A stretch of 64,000 bases of DNA from assembly GCF_029983095.1 (NCBI RefSeq), contig NZ_CP120467.1:434001-498000 (forward strand). The letters are read 5' to 3'. Under the pieces are notes generated by a model that was given only the letters and a program-made list of their open reading frames with translations, had not been told where the DNA came from and ran no database searches. The first letter of the stretch is position 1. Each line of letters opens with the position of its first letter. The position numbers and the translations under genes are program-made. The stretch is from Enterococcus montenegrensis (GTDB lineage: Bacteria > Bacillota > Bacilli > Lactobacillales > Enterococcaceae). Of this stretch, positions 36,740 to 46,470 are shown in pieces.

Positions 36740-36768
36740 AGTATAGCACGATATAAAAGCGCTTTCAA
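36740..36768 (-). promoter_or_regulatory. ncRNA promoter with cre site
   Basis: On the minus strand TTGAAA (36763-36768) and TATACT (36740-36745) are exactly 17 bp apart, with an extended TG before the -10. TTGAAAGCGCTTTTA (36754-36768) fits the CcpA consensus at 14 of 15 positions and covers the -35 box, a placement that predicts repression by CcpA. The nearest downstream gene on this strand starts more than 500 nt away, beyond a terminator. Confidence 0.75.
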
Positions 36769-36852
36769 GTAATAAACTCACCTTTTTCAAAAGAAAATTC
36801 CTACCTTAAATATGAATAAAATATGAACATTTGTGAAAAAACCGCATATAAT

Positions 36853-36882
36853 TTGTGGTCTTAAAAAATCATATGTTATAGT
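36853..36882 (+). promoter_or_regulatory. Promoter of the P-type ATPase gene
   Basis: TTGTGG (36853-36858) and TATAGT (36877-36882) are 18 bp apart, 31 bp before the start. Confidence 0.5.
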
Positions 36883-36913
36883 TAGATTGTGAATTAAATT
36901 AAAGGGAGAGAAG

Positions 36914-39553
36914 ATGATGGACTATTATAAAAAAACAGCGGATGAAATAGTGAAGGAGTCTTCTTCACAAAGTAAAGCAGGCCTTAGTCAAGATGAAGTA
37001 AAAACGCGTTATGAAAAATATGGACCAAACCGTTTTGCTGAAGAAAAAAAAGATTCCATGCTAAAGAAAATTTTATTAAGTTTAACGGATTTTACTACAT
37101 TAGTTTTAATGGTAGCGGCAATTATTTCGTTTTACACCGCCATTGCAACGGATCATGGTGACTTATTTGAAGGAATTTTGATTATTGCGATTATTGTCAT
37201 TAATTCGGTTTTGACAATTGTGCAAGAAGGAAATGCTGAAAAAGCGCTCAGTGCGTTGCAGGATATGAACAAACAAACGGCAACTGTTATAAGAGACGGT
37301 CAGCAAAAAGATATCGATGCGGATGAATTAGTACCAGGTGATTTATTGGTTATTGAAAATGGTGCAATGATTGCGGCGGATGCTCGTTTAACGCAAGCTT
37401 CCCAATTGCGAATTGAGGAGTCTGCGTTGACCGGGGAAAGTGAGCCGGTGGAAAAAGATGCTGATTTTGTTAGTGAGGAACAATTACCATTAGGAGATCA
37501 GCAAAACATGGTCTTCAAAGGCTGTACTGTCGTAAATGGACGCGGACAAGCGATTGTTACTGCTACCGGGATGCAAACGCAAATGGGTAAAATTGTGGGC
37601 TTGTTAAGTGACGCAGGCACTTCTTTGACACCTTTACAAAAAAGGTTAAATCAATTAGGCAAACGGATCAGTTTAATTGCTTTGGTTGCTGCAGCTTTAG
37701 TCTTTTTAATTGGGTATTTACAAAATGAGCCAATTTTAGAGATGTTTATGACGTCAGTTTCTTTAGCTGTTGCGGCAGTTCCTGAAACCCTAACTGTCAT
37801 TGTCACATTAACATTAGCTTATGGCGTGCAGAAAATGGCCAAGAAAAATGCAATCATTAGACGATTACCGGCAGTCGAAACGCTCGGGACTGCAAGTGTG
37901 ATCTGTTCGGATAAAACTGGTACCTTGACTCAAAATAAAATGCAGGTTCGCCGTGTTTGGTCTAGAGGCGATGAAGTAACAGACGTTGAAGATGGCATGA
38001 CAGATGAAGCGATGGAAGTATTAAAAATTGCCAGCCTTTGTACCGATGTCATTGTAGAAAAAGGCGAAGATGATGAAGTAATCGTCAAGGGTAACCCGAC
38101 AGAAGTTGCCATTGTAAGAGCGATCGAAGAAAATTATCATACAAAAAAAGAATTAGATGAAGAATATCCGCGGATTGCAGAATTGCCTTTTGATTCACAG
38201 CGCAAGATGATGACAACGGTGCATAAAATGGGGAATAAGAAATTTCTTTCCGTTACCAAAGGCGCCTTTGATGTTTTAATGCCCAAATTTCATTATGGGG
38301 ACGTAGAACGGGCACAAGTTGTAAATGATCGTTTTGGGAAAAAGGCGTTGCGCGTCATTGCAGTTGGGTATCGGATCTTTGAGGCAGAGCCAACTGAGAT
38401 CACTTCGGAAAATTTGGAACAAGATTTACGCTTACTGGGATTAGTGGGGATGATCGATCCGCCGCGACCTGAAAGTAAAGGTGCGATTAAAAAAGCACGC
38501 AAGGCAGGAATTAAGACCGTTATGATTACAGGGGACCACGTAGTAACTGCTAGTGCAATCGCCAAAGAGTTAGGTATTTTGAATCACAAAAATCAAGCAA
38601 TCTCCGGGGCGCAATTGCAAAAATTAACCGATGATGAATTAGATGGAAAAGTAAAAGATTTAACCGTCTATGCTCGTGTAACACCAGAAGATAAAATCAG
38701 AATTGTAAAATCATGGCAGCGAACGGGTGCTGTCGTGGCCATGACCGGAGATGGTGTCAATGATGCACCGGCACTAAATGCTAGTGACGTTGGATGTGCG
38801 ATGGGAATTACCGGGACAGATGTTGCCAAAGGAGCAGCAGATATTGTTTTAACCGACGATAATTTTGCTACAATTGTTGATGCAGTTGCGCAGGGGCGAA
38901 CTGTTTATCAAAATATCCGTAAAGCGATCAACTTTTTATTAAGCTGTAATATCTCAGAAATTTTCATCGTCCTTATTGCTATGCTGATTGGCTGGGGAGC
39001 ACCATTTAGTGCTGTGCAATTGCTATTTGTAAATGTTGTAGCAGACGGCTTGCCAGGTTTTGCCTTAGGAAGAGAGCCAGCTGAAGCGGGAATTATGAAT
39101 GAGCCACCAATTCCAGCTCATGAAGGAATTTTTGCCCGTGGTCTTTGGCAGAAGATTGCGGTAAATGCAGGTATCTTTACTGTAGTAACACTATTTGGTT
39201 ATTATCTTGGTTCTTTTGTGGATAGCGTTAGTCCATGGGTAGATGCAAGTGCTGAAGTAGGTCAGACGGTTGCCTTTTTAGTCTTAGCCTATTCTTCGAT
39301 TATTCATGTTTTTAATGTTCGGAGCAGTCGTTCGATTTTCCAAGTGAAATTAGCAACGAATAAATCATTGTTTGAAATGGCAGTCTTAGCGATTTTGATT
39401 ACAACTGCAATTGCTTTGTTGCCTTTTACACAAGACTTGTTTAATTTAGTGCATATTAGCTTAAATCACTGGTTTTTAGTGGCGATTTTATCAATCGTCC
39501 CGGTATTTGTAAATGAAATGATTAAGTTTCATTTTTCAACTGACGAAGAATAA
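36914..39553 (+). CDS. P-type (P2) cation-transporting ATPase
   Basis: This 879-residue pump has the P2A/P2B layout: cation ATPase N-domain, M1-M2, actuator domain with LTGESEPV, M3-M4, phosphorylation site SDKTGTLTQNK (about residue 335), hinge MTGDGVNDAPAL, and six C-terminal membrane segments. Family members export Ca2+ or related ions. Two ion-site motifs differ from the Ca2+ pump norm: M4 has PETLT instead of PEGLP, and M6 has NVVADG where NxxTD is usual. I therefore leave the ion open. The ATG after GGGAGAG is doubled; either could serve. Confidence 0.9.
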   Translation: MMDYYKKTADEIVKESSSQSKAGLSQDEVKTRYEKYGPNRFAEEKKDSMLKKILLSLTDFTTLVLMVAAIISFYTAIATDHGDLFEGILIIAIIVINSVLTIVQEGNAEKALSALQDMNKQTATVIRDGQQKDIDADELVPGDLLVIENGAMIAADARLTQASQLRIEESALTGESEPVEKDADFVSEEQLPLGDQQNMVFKGCTVVNGRGQAIVTATGMQTQMGKIVGLLSDAGTSLTPLQKRLNQLGKRISLIALVAAALVFLIGYLQNEPILEMFMTSVSLAVAAVPETLTVIVTLTLAYGVQKMAKKNAIIRRLPAVETLGTASVICSDKTGTLTQNKMQVRRVWSRGDEVTDVEDGMTDEAMEVLKIASLCTDVIVEKGEDDEVIVKGNPTEVAIVRAIEENYHTKKELDEEYPRIAELPFDSQRKMMTTVHKMGNKKFLSVTKGAFDVLMPKFHYGDVERAQVVNDRFGKKALRVIAVGYRIFEAEPTEITSENLEQDLRLLGLVGMIDPPRPESKGAIKKARKAGIKTVMITGDHVVTASAIAKELGILNHKNQAISGAQLQKLTDDELDGKVKDLTVYARVTPEDKIRIVKSWQRTGAVVAMTGDGVNDAPALNASDVGCAMGITGTDVAKGAADIVLTDDNFATIVDAVAQGRTVYQNIRKAINFLLSCNISEIFIVLIAMLIGWGAPFSAVQLLFVNVVADGLPGFALGREPAEAGIMNEPPIPAHEGIFARGLWQKIAVNAGIFTVVTLFGYYLGSFVDSVSPWVDASAEVGQTVAFLVLAYSSIIHVFNVRSSRSIFQVKLATNKSLFEMAVLAILITTAIALLPFTQDLFNLVHISLNHWFLVAILSIVPVFVNEMIKFHFSTDEE

Positions 39554-39594
39554 AAAATTCCTGAAATTTTTAGAATGCTCTTTTTACGCTAAGA

Positions 39595-39645
39595 TAAAAA
39601 AACCTCTGTTGCCTTCATCTAAAATGAAAGTAACAGAGTTTTTTT
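39595..39645. terminator. Terminator between ATPase and DUF975 genes
   Basis: CTCTGTT and CTTCAT arms pair with ATGAAAG and AACAGAG with small internal mismatches. A and T runs flank the stem, suited to both strands. Confidence 0.75.
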
Positions 39646-39676
39646 GTGTTTGATTTTTTTACACTAGCATGACTTA

Positions 39677-40417
39677 TTAAAAAGTTTCGGCTTCGTTTGG
39701 TAAGTTGTTGTAAAAAGCTGCTTTAGTGGCATAAATATAAGGATTTAACCATAAGTAGCCAATACCGCAAGTCAATACTGCCAAGATGTGCCAACCGATA
39801 AAGCTTAGATCCAACCAGAATAACTGGCCTTTGTAGCCGTTCATTAAGCGACGGCTTGCAGTAATACATTCAAGATAACCTGGTTTTTGGCCAGTACCAT
39901 CTAAAATATCGTAATAGATAAAGTTCGCTTGTGAATAAGAATAACTTTTAACAATCCCAGGAATTAAGAATAGTAAAGACCACAAACCAATAAAGATTGT
40001 TGAAAGTAGGTAAATACATACAACGCCAACTAGATAAGGGCTTTTGAATGCACGGAAAATATCACTCATTGGATGGATGTCCACACGTTTGCCACGGTAA
40101 ATATCTAAGAAAGTCCAAGACATTCCAGAGACAAAAATAGAGGTCAGAAGCCCGCTAATAATGCCGCCACCTTGTTGTCCAATTTGTGCTGTCCAAGAGA
40201 CATCACCGTTACTGTTTTGAATCCCATTTGAAACGGTATCCAATGTATCAGGACTAAAAAGTGCGATACCACTAATAATAGCAATAAGAGGAATGATAAT
40301 AATTGCTGCAATTGCAATACCAATAACCGTTGGGATTAAGTTCATTAAAACGGCATCTTTCCAGCGCCCTTGTAGCATTTGTTTTGCTTCTAACTTTAAT
40401 TCACCAGATGATTTCAT
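39677..40417 (-). CDS. DUF975-family membrane protein
   Basis: This 246-residue protein has the DUF975 layout common in Lactobacillales. A cytoplasmic start (SGELKLEAKQMLQGRWKDAV) is followed by about five membrane segments and a C-terminal WLNPYIYATKAAFYNNL. The function is unknown to me. The ATG has 9-nt spacing to AAGGAG; an upstream in-frame TTG would place that site inside the coding region. It is monocistronic and divergent from tgt. Confidence 0.8.
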   Translation of the reverse strand: MKSSGELKLEAKQMLQGRWKDAVLMNLIPTVIGIAIAAIIIIPLIAIISGIALFSPDTLDTVSNGIQNSNGDVSWTAQIGQQGGGIISGLLTSIFVSGMSWTFLDIYRGKRVDIHPMSDIFRAFKSPYLVGVVCIYLLSTIFIGLWSLLFLIPGIVKSYSYSQANFIYYDILDGTGQKPGYLECITASRRLMNGYKGQLFWLDLSFIGWHILAVLTCGIGYLWLNPYIYATKAAFYNNLPNEAETF

Positions 40418-40562
40418 TTTTTTCAACTCCTTTTTCAAAGTAATATTAGTATAACAAAAACTTTAACTTTTGGAAAATTACAAGAATTTTTCTGTATTTT
40501 GCCTTTTTTTAAGGGAATAAAAGCACATTTATTAAGAGAAAATAACAGTAGAAATTATAACC

Positions 40563-40591
40563 TTGCAAATTTTTTCCCGAGCCTTTATGAT
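40563..40591 (+). promoter_or_regulatory. Promoter of tgt
   Basis: TTGCAA (40563-40568) and TATGAT (40586-40591) are 17 bp apart, 41 bp before tgt. Confidence 0.65.
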
Positions 40592-40617
40592 GGTTGAAGC
40601 TACAAAGAACAAAGTAG

Positions 40618-41781
<1,164 letters not shown>

Positions 41782-41861
41782 AATTCATAGAAAAAACTAG
41801 TTTAAGTAAAGAATCTTTGTTAAAGTTATTCTTGTGAATCAAATTAAACGAGGTGAATAAA

Positions 41862-42218
41862 ATGGGTGGCTTACCAACGATTATCATGTTCGTTGTTTTA
41901 TTAGGGGCAATGTGGTTTATGTCACGTTCAACGAAAAAACAACAACAAGAACGTCAAAATACGTTGAATGCAATGAAACCAGGCGATGAAGTTGTAACAA
42001 TCGGCGGCTTACATGGTGTTTTGTCTGAAGTTGACGAAACGAATAAAACCGTAACAATCGATTGCGAAGGTGTGTTTCTTGTTTTTGATAAACAAGCAAT
42101 CAAATCAATTACTCCTGGTAAATCTGTCGTAGTTGACGATACGGTGACAGAAGTTAAAACAGAAGACTTAATTTCTGATTCAACAGATTCAACTGACGAA
42201 AATAGCGATAAAGAATAA
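41862..42218 (+). CDS. yajC: Preprotein translocase subunit YajC
   Basis: This 118-residue protein has one N-terminal membrane segment (about 4-21, PTIIMFVVLLGAMWFMSRS) and the conserved NTLNAMKPGDEVVTIGGLHG domain. YajC associates with SecDF and YidC at the Sec translocon. The C-terminal 30 residues are acidic and Ser/Thr-rich. The ATG follows GAGGTG at 6 nt; an in-frame GTG inside that site is rejected. Confidence 0.93.
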   Translation: MGGLPTIIMFVVLLGAMWFMSRSTKKQQQERQNTLNAMKPGDEVVTIGGLHGVLSEVDETNKTVTIDCEGVFLVFDKQAIKSITPGKSVVVDDTVTEVKTEDLISDSTDSTDENSDKE

Positions 42219-42239
42219 TCCTGCTTTTGCGGGATTTTT
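42217..42239 (+). terminator. Terminator after yajC
   Basis: AATCCTGC pairs with GCGGGATT around TTTT, followed by TTTT. Confidence 0.8.
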
Positions 42240-42277
42240 CTTTTATCCTTTAGTGTTAGTCAGCTAATAAAAAAATA

Positions 42278-42287
42278 CCCGATACAT
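42278..42287 (+). promoter_or_regulatory. Candidate RpiR-regulator half-site
   Basis: CCCGATACAT lies 46 bp before the rpiR-type start and shares GATACAT with the sites before malX. Consistent with autoregulation, but the motif is short. Confidence 0.35.
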
Positions 42288-42333
42288 AAAAAAGATGGAG
42301 TTTGCACGACCTTTTTAATACAAGGAGAAAAAA

Positions 42334-43104
42334 ATGCAAAGCTTAATTAATAAACTGCAAAAAAGACGGGACCAGCTAAGTGAATTGGAACGCCAAGTTT
42401 TTGATTATATTTTACGTAATCCGCAAAAAATTGGGCAGATGACCGCCGATGAAGTCGCTGGGGAGCTGTTCATTTCAACGGCGACAGTATCGCGTACGGC
42501 AAAACATCTGGGATTTCGCGGCTTTCAAGAATTAAAATACGCGATTGCGCAATATGACGATGTGGAAAAAGCAGAACAGCACGATTTACGAATTGATCAC
42601 GACATAAAAACCATTATGGCCTCAATTGAAAAACAATTGCATCAAACATTTCGTCTGTTGCAAAAAGAGCCGTTAGATGAAGTAGTGACAAAGTTGTTTC
42701 ATGCTGAAAAAATTGAAATATTTGGTGTTGGAGGCAGTTTGCCAAATTGTATTGAAGCTGCACGCAAATTAACCTTCTTAGGTAAAAATGCCTCTGCAAG
42801 AATTGATTGGGATGAACTTCAAGCGGTTTCTAAATCTTTAACAAAAAAAGATGCCGCAATTATTGTCTCCAATAGCGGCGAGACAATTCATTTAATGGAA
42901 TACGCCCGTAACCTGATGGCAAATAAAGTTCCAATCATTGCTATCGTGGGAACGAAGAATTCAACCTTGGCTAAACTGGCGGACTATCCCTTACAAGTTA
43001 TGGTAGAAATGGTTTATTTTGATCAAGTTGATTTAAGCTCGCGGGTGTCTTTAACAGCTGTTACAGATATTTTAATGATGAAACTAGCAGAAAAAATGAG
43101 ATAA
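42334..43104 (+). CDS. RpiR/MurR-family transcriptional regulator
   Basis: This 256-residue regulator has an N-terminal RpiR helix-turn-helix domain (about 1-77; MTADEVAGELFISTATVSRTAKHLGF) and a C-terminal SIS sugar-phosphate-binding domain (EIFGVGGSLPNCIEAARK, VSNSGETIHLMEYA). It lies upstream of malX-malY in the same direction and likely controls it; the effector would be a phosphosugar. The ATG follows AAGGAGA. Confidence 0.88.
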   Translation: MQSLINKLQKRRDQLSELERQVFDYILRNPQKIGQMTADEVAGELFISTATVSRTAKHLGFRGFQELKYAIAQYDDVEKAEQHDLRIDHDIKTIMASIEKQLHQTFRLLQKEPLDEVVTKLFHAEKIEIFGVGGSLPNCIEAARKLTFLGKNASARIDWDELQAVSKSLTKKDAAIIVSNSGETIHLMEYARNLMANKVPIIAIVGTKNSTLAKLADYPLQVMVEMVYFDQVDLSSRVSLTAVTDILMMKLAEKMR

Positions 43105-43120
43105 AAATGGCAATAGCGAT

Positions 43121-43158
43121 AATGAAAGAGCATACAAAATCTTGTATGCTCTTTCATT
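43121..43158 (+). terminator. Terminator-like hairpin after the rpiR-type gene
   Basis: AATGAAAGAGCATACAA pairs perfectly with TTGTATGCTCTTTCATT around 4 nt. The following T tract is poor (GTCTTTCG), so termination may be incomplete. Confidence 0.65.
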
Positions 43159-43218
43159 GTCTTTCGCAAATATTGCATTTTTGTTTTAACTGGCTAAAAT
43201 AAGACAAGTAATAAGAAA

Positions 43219-43326
43219 GCGGATACATAACGTTTTTCTTGTTGCAGGTGATGTGTAATAAAATAAAAAAATATTATGCACTACCACAAATTAAAAATTA
43301 TCACTGAAACTTATCTAATGTATCCG
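43219..43326 (+). promoter_or_regulatory. Inverted GGATACAT sites upstream of malX
   Basis: CGGATACAT (43220-43228) and its reverse complement ATGTATCCG (43318-43326) are 89 bp apart, with the promoter region between or beside them. A related GATACAT occurs before the regulator gene. They are plausible operator half-sites for the RpiR-type protein and could support looping. Confidence 0.45.
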
Positions 43327-43401
43327 AAATAATTTACAGCACTCATTTAATTAGCATAAGAACAGATGATAATAAAAATAACAAGTGTGGAGGACACAAG
43401 A

Positions 43402-44958
43402 ATGAAGAAAAAAGCTGGGTTTTGGGAATTTTTTCAAGGATTAGGAAAAACGTTTATGCTTCCAGTAGCATTGCTGGCGTTTATGGGGATTTTACTAGGG
43501 ATTGGGAGTTCATTTTCTAGTGAGTCAACAATCCAAGCCTTACCATTTTTAGGAAATGATATTTTACAAGTTATCTTCCGCTTTATGTCAGCGATTGGTG
43601 GTTTTGCATTTACTTATTTACCAGTTATGTTTGCCATGGCAATTCCTTTAGGTTTAGTTCGTAAAGAAAAAGGGGTAGCAGCCTTTTCTGGTTTTGTCGG
43701 CTACGTTGTAATGAATTTAGCCATCAATTTTTACTTAACTGAAACAAACAACTTAGCTGCTGCTGAAAGTTTACGAGAAGCAGGCCAAGGAATGGTCTTT
43801 GGTATTCAGACAATAGAAATGGGTGTACTAGGGGGTATTATTGCCGGAGTAATCGTCTATCATCTGCATAATCGTTTTTATCAAACGCAGCTGCCAGATA
43901 GTTTTGCTTTCTTTTCAGGCGCTCGTTTTGTACCAATTATCACATCACTTGTAATGGCGTTGGTAGGGACAGCGATTCCGATGATTTGGCCAGTATTTGC
44001 TTTACTTATTACTGGTATTGGCACTTTAATTCAAAAAGCTGGTCCATTTGGTCCATTTTTATTTGGTTCAGGCGAACGTTTATTACTCCCATTTGGCCTG
44101 CATCATATTCTAGTATCTATGATTCGTTTCACAGAAGCTGGGGGTCATGCAGTAATTGATGGTAAAGAAGTTTTTGGTGCTTTAAATATTTTTTATGCAG
44201 AATTGCAAAATAATTTACCAATCAGCTCTGCTGCTACTGCCTTTTTATCACAAGGTAAAATGCCAACATTTATGTTTGGTCTACCAGCAGCCGCACTGGC
44301 AATGTATCAAACTGCCAAACCAGAAAATCGTCATAAAATTAAAGGACTATTAATTTCCGGCGTAATTGCAACTTTTGTCACAGGAATCACAGAACCGATT
44401 GAATTTCTATTTTTGTTTATTAGCCCATTACTATGGATTTTCCATGTTATTATGACTGGCGCTGGTTTTATGATTATGAGCTTATTAGGAGTTACGATTG
44501 GCAACACAGATGGTGGGGTATTAGACTTCTTAATCTTTGGTGTAATGCAAGGTAATTATACGAAATGGTGGATGGTATTAATCGTGGGTGCTTTTTGGTT
44601 TGCAATTTACTACTTCGTCTTTAAAACTGTTATCTTACGAAAAGACTTGAAAACACCAGGTCGTGAGGCAGTAGTAGATGAAACAGAATACACTGATACT
44701 GAGACAAACTACGCTAAAAAAGGTGGCTATGATGCGACGGGCATTTTAAATGCTTTAGGTGGCGCAGAAAATATTGAATCATTGGACAATTGTATTACAC
44801 GTCTTCGTTTAGTTTTACAAGATGGCAAAAAAGTTCAAGATGATGAATTGAAAAAATTAGGGGCTTTAGGCGTCGTGCATTTGGATGATACCAATGTTCA
44901 AGTCATTATCGGTACTAAAGTTACAACAGTGCGCAATGCACTAGACAATTTGATTTAA
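43402..44958 (+). CDS. malX: PTS EIICB, glucose/maltose subfamily (MalX-type)
   Basis: This 518-residue membrane transporter has an EIIC domain of about 10 membrane segments (about 1-420; FGSGERLLLPFGLHHILVS and GITEPIEFLFLF are glucose-family marks). A C-terminal EIIB domain (about 445-518) carries the phospho-Cys in SLDNCITRLRL. No EIIA domain is present, so it must borrow one. The ATG follows GGAGGA; an upstream in-frame start has no ribosome site. It is followed 17 bp later by a MalY-type gene, the same pair as E. coli malXY. The sugar is not certain. Confidence 0.87.
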   Translation: MKKKAGFWEFFQGLGKTFMLPVALLAFMGILLGIGSSFSSESTIQALPFLGNDILQVIFRFMSAIGGFAFTYLPVMFAMAIPLGLVRKEKGVAAFSGFVGYVVMNLAINFYLTETNNLAAAESLREAGQGMVFGIQTIEMGVLGGIIAGVIVYHLHNRFYQTQLPDSFAFFSGARFVPIITSLVMALVGTAIPMIWPVFALLITGIGTLIQKAGPFGPFLFGSGERLLLPFGLHHILVSMIRFTEAGGHAVIDGKEVFGALNIFYAELQNNLPISSAATAFLSQGKMPTFMFGLPAAALAMYQTAKPENRHKIKGLLISGVIATFVTGITEPIEFLFLFISPLLWIFHVIMTGAGFMIMSLLGVTIGNTDGGVLDFLIFGVMQGNYTKWWMVLIVGAFWFAIYYFVFKTVILRKDLKTPGREAVVDETEYTDTETNYAKKGGYDATGILNALGGAENIESLDNCITRLRLVLQDGKKVQDDELKKLGALGVVHLDDTNVQVIIGTKVTTVRNALDNLI

Positions 44959-44975
44959 GAAAAGAGGCAAAGACG

Positions 44976-46136
44976 ATGGATTTTGACACAGTCGTCAATC
45001 GTAAAGGTACATTTTGTACCCAATGGGATTATGTTCAAGATCGTTTTGGCGTAGCGGACTTGCTACCTTTTACGATTTCAGATACCGATTTTGCTTTACC
45101 TGATGAAGTAATGACAGCTTTAAAAGACCGGTTGCAACATCCAGTTTTTGGTTATACCCGCTGGAATCACGAAACATTTAAACAAAGTATTTTACATTGG
45201 TATGAAAAAAGGTTCACGAGTTATCTTACGCCAGAAGATATCGTTTATAGTCCGACAGTCATGTATAGCATTTCAAAATTATTGCAAATCGTCTCTAAAA
45301 AAGGAGAAGGTGTTATCGTTCAAACACCGGCCTATGATGCGTTTTATAAAACAATTGCTGGTAATGAACGTAAAATTATTCCCAATCCCTTACGTTATGA
45401 AGAAGGTCAGTATGAAATTGATTGGCAAGATTTAGAACTAAAATTAGCAAGTCAAGAGAATACGGTGCTGTTATTATGTTCTCCTCACAATCCTACTGGA
45501 CGCGTGTGGCAAAAAGAAGAATTGGCTAAAATTGTCAGCTTGTGTTGGCAATACGATGTCTTTTTGATCAGTGATGAAATTCATATGGATATCCTTCGTA
45601 AGGGGCAAAAGCACCACCCGATTATAGATTTCATGGATAAAAATGTTGCGCTAGTAACATCGGGGTCTAAAACTTTCAATTTTCCGGGGTTAATTTTTTC
45701 ATACGCTATTTTACCAGATGAAAGAATACGCGAGCAGTTTCAACTGGCTTTGAAAAATCAAGATGGTCTGTCTTCAGCTAGCAATCTTGGCATGTTGGCT
45801 ACTATGACTGCGTATTATGAATGTAGTTACTGGGTGGATGAATTAAATGAATACTTAGACGCCAATTTTGCATTTGTTAAAAAATATCTGGCAGCAAATT
45901 TGCCGCAAATAAAAATCGTTGATTCAACAGCAACGTATTTGATGTGGCTAGATATCACAAAACTTAATTTACCAATGGAAGTTGTCCAACGACGCTTAAT
46001 AGAAATTGGGCAAGTTGCAATTATGGATGGCAGTGTTTACGGCGATGAGGGGAGTAATTTCTTGCGTCTAAATATCGGGTGTTCAAAAAGCAAGTTAGAA
46101 CTGGGCTTAGAAAAAATGGTAAAAAGTTTCACTTAA
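44976..46136 (+). CDS. MalY/PatB-family PLP-dependent C-S lyase
   Basis: This 386-residue fold-type I PLP enzyme has the PLP lysine in SGSKTFNFPG, with SPHNPTGRVW and ISDEIHMDI before it. MalY/PatB proteins are cystathionine beta-lyases; E. coli MalY also antagonises the maltose activator. The ATG follows AAAGAGG. Translation is probably coupled to malX. Confidence 0.9.
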   Translation: MDFDTVVNRKGTFCTQWDYVQDRFGVADLLPFTISDTDFALPDEVMTALKDRLQHPVFGYTRWNHETFKQSILHWYEKRFTSYLTPEDIVYSPTVMYSISKLLQIVSKKGEGVIVQTPAYDAFYKTIAGNERKIIPNPLRYEEGQYEIDWQDLELKLASQENTVLLLCSPHNPTGRVWQKEELAKIVSLCWQYDVFLISDEIHMDILRKGQKHHPIIDFMDKNVALVTSGSKTFNFPGLIFSYAILPDERIREQFQLALKNQDGLSSASNLGMLATMTAYYECSYWVDELNEYLDANFAFVKKYLAANLPQIKIVDSTATYLMWLDITKLNLPMEVVQRRLIEIGQVAIMDGSVYGDEGSNFLRLNIGCSKSKLELGLEKMVKSFT

Positions 46137-46362
46137 AAATAAATTGTGTCATTTTGCACGAGTTTTTAAATGGTATTAAAAAGTCTAAATGAAAATAAAA
46201 TACTTAAGTTATAATTAATCTATTTTCATTTTATCTAACGAAATAAAAAAATATTTTACGAGCAGTTACAATAGATGAAAATCTTGTAACTGCTTTCTTT
46301 ACTTTTAAATCAATGTTTGTCAAAACGTGATTGGAACAGTAAAAACAGCGTTATAACAAAAA

Positions 46363-46380
46363 CTGTGAAAAAAATCACAA
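46363..46380. promoter_or_regulatory. Rex-type operator upstream of adhE
   Basis: CTGTGAAAAAAATCACAA is close to the Rex consensus TTGTGAANNNNTTCACAA. It lies 6 bp upstream of the adhE -35 box. Rex represses fermentation genes until NADH rises. Confidence 0.7.
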
Positions 46381-46386
46381 AAAGTA

Positions 46387-46415
46387 TTTACAACGAAAAA
46401 AATATAGTGTATAGT
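46387..46415 (+). promoter_or_regulatory. Promoter of adhE
   Basis: TTTACA (46387-46392) and TATAGT (46410-46415) are 17 bp apart. The rest of the 334-bp gap before adhE holds no ORF. Confidence 0.72.
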
Positions 46416-46470
46416 TCTGTATGTGAAATGATTAACAAAGAAAATTTAACCAACTTTTAGGAGGAACACA

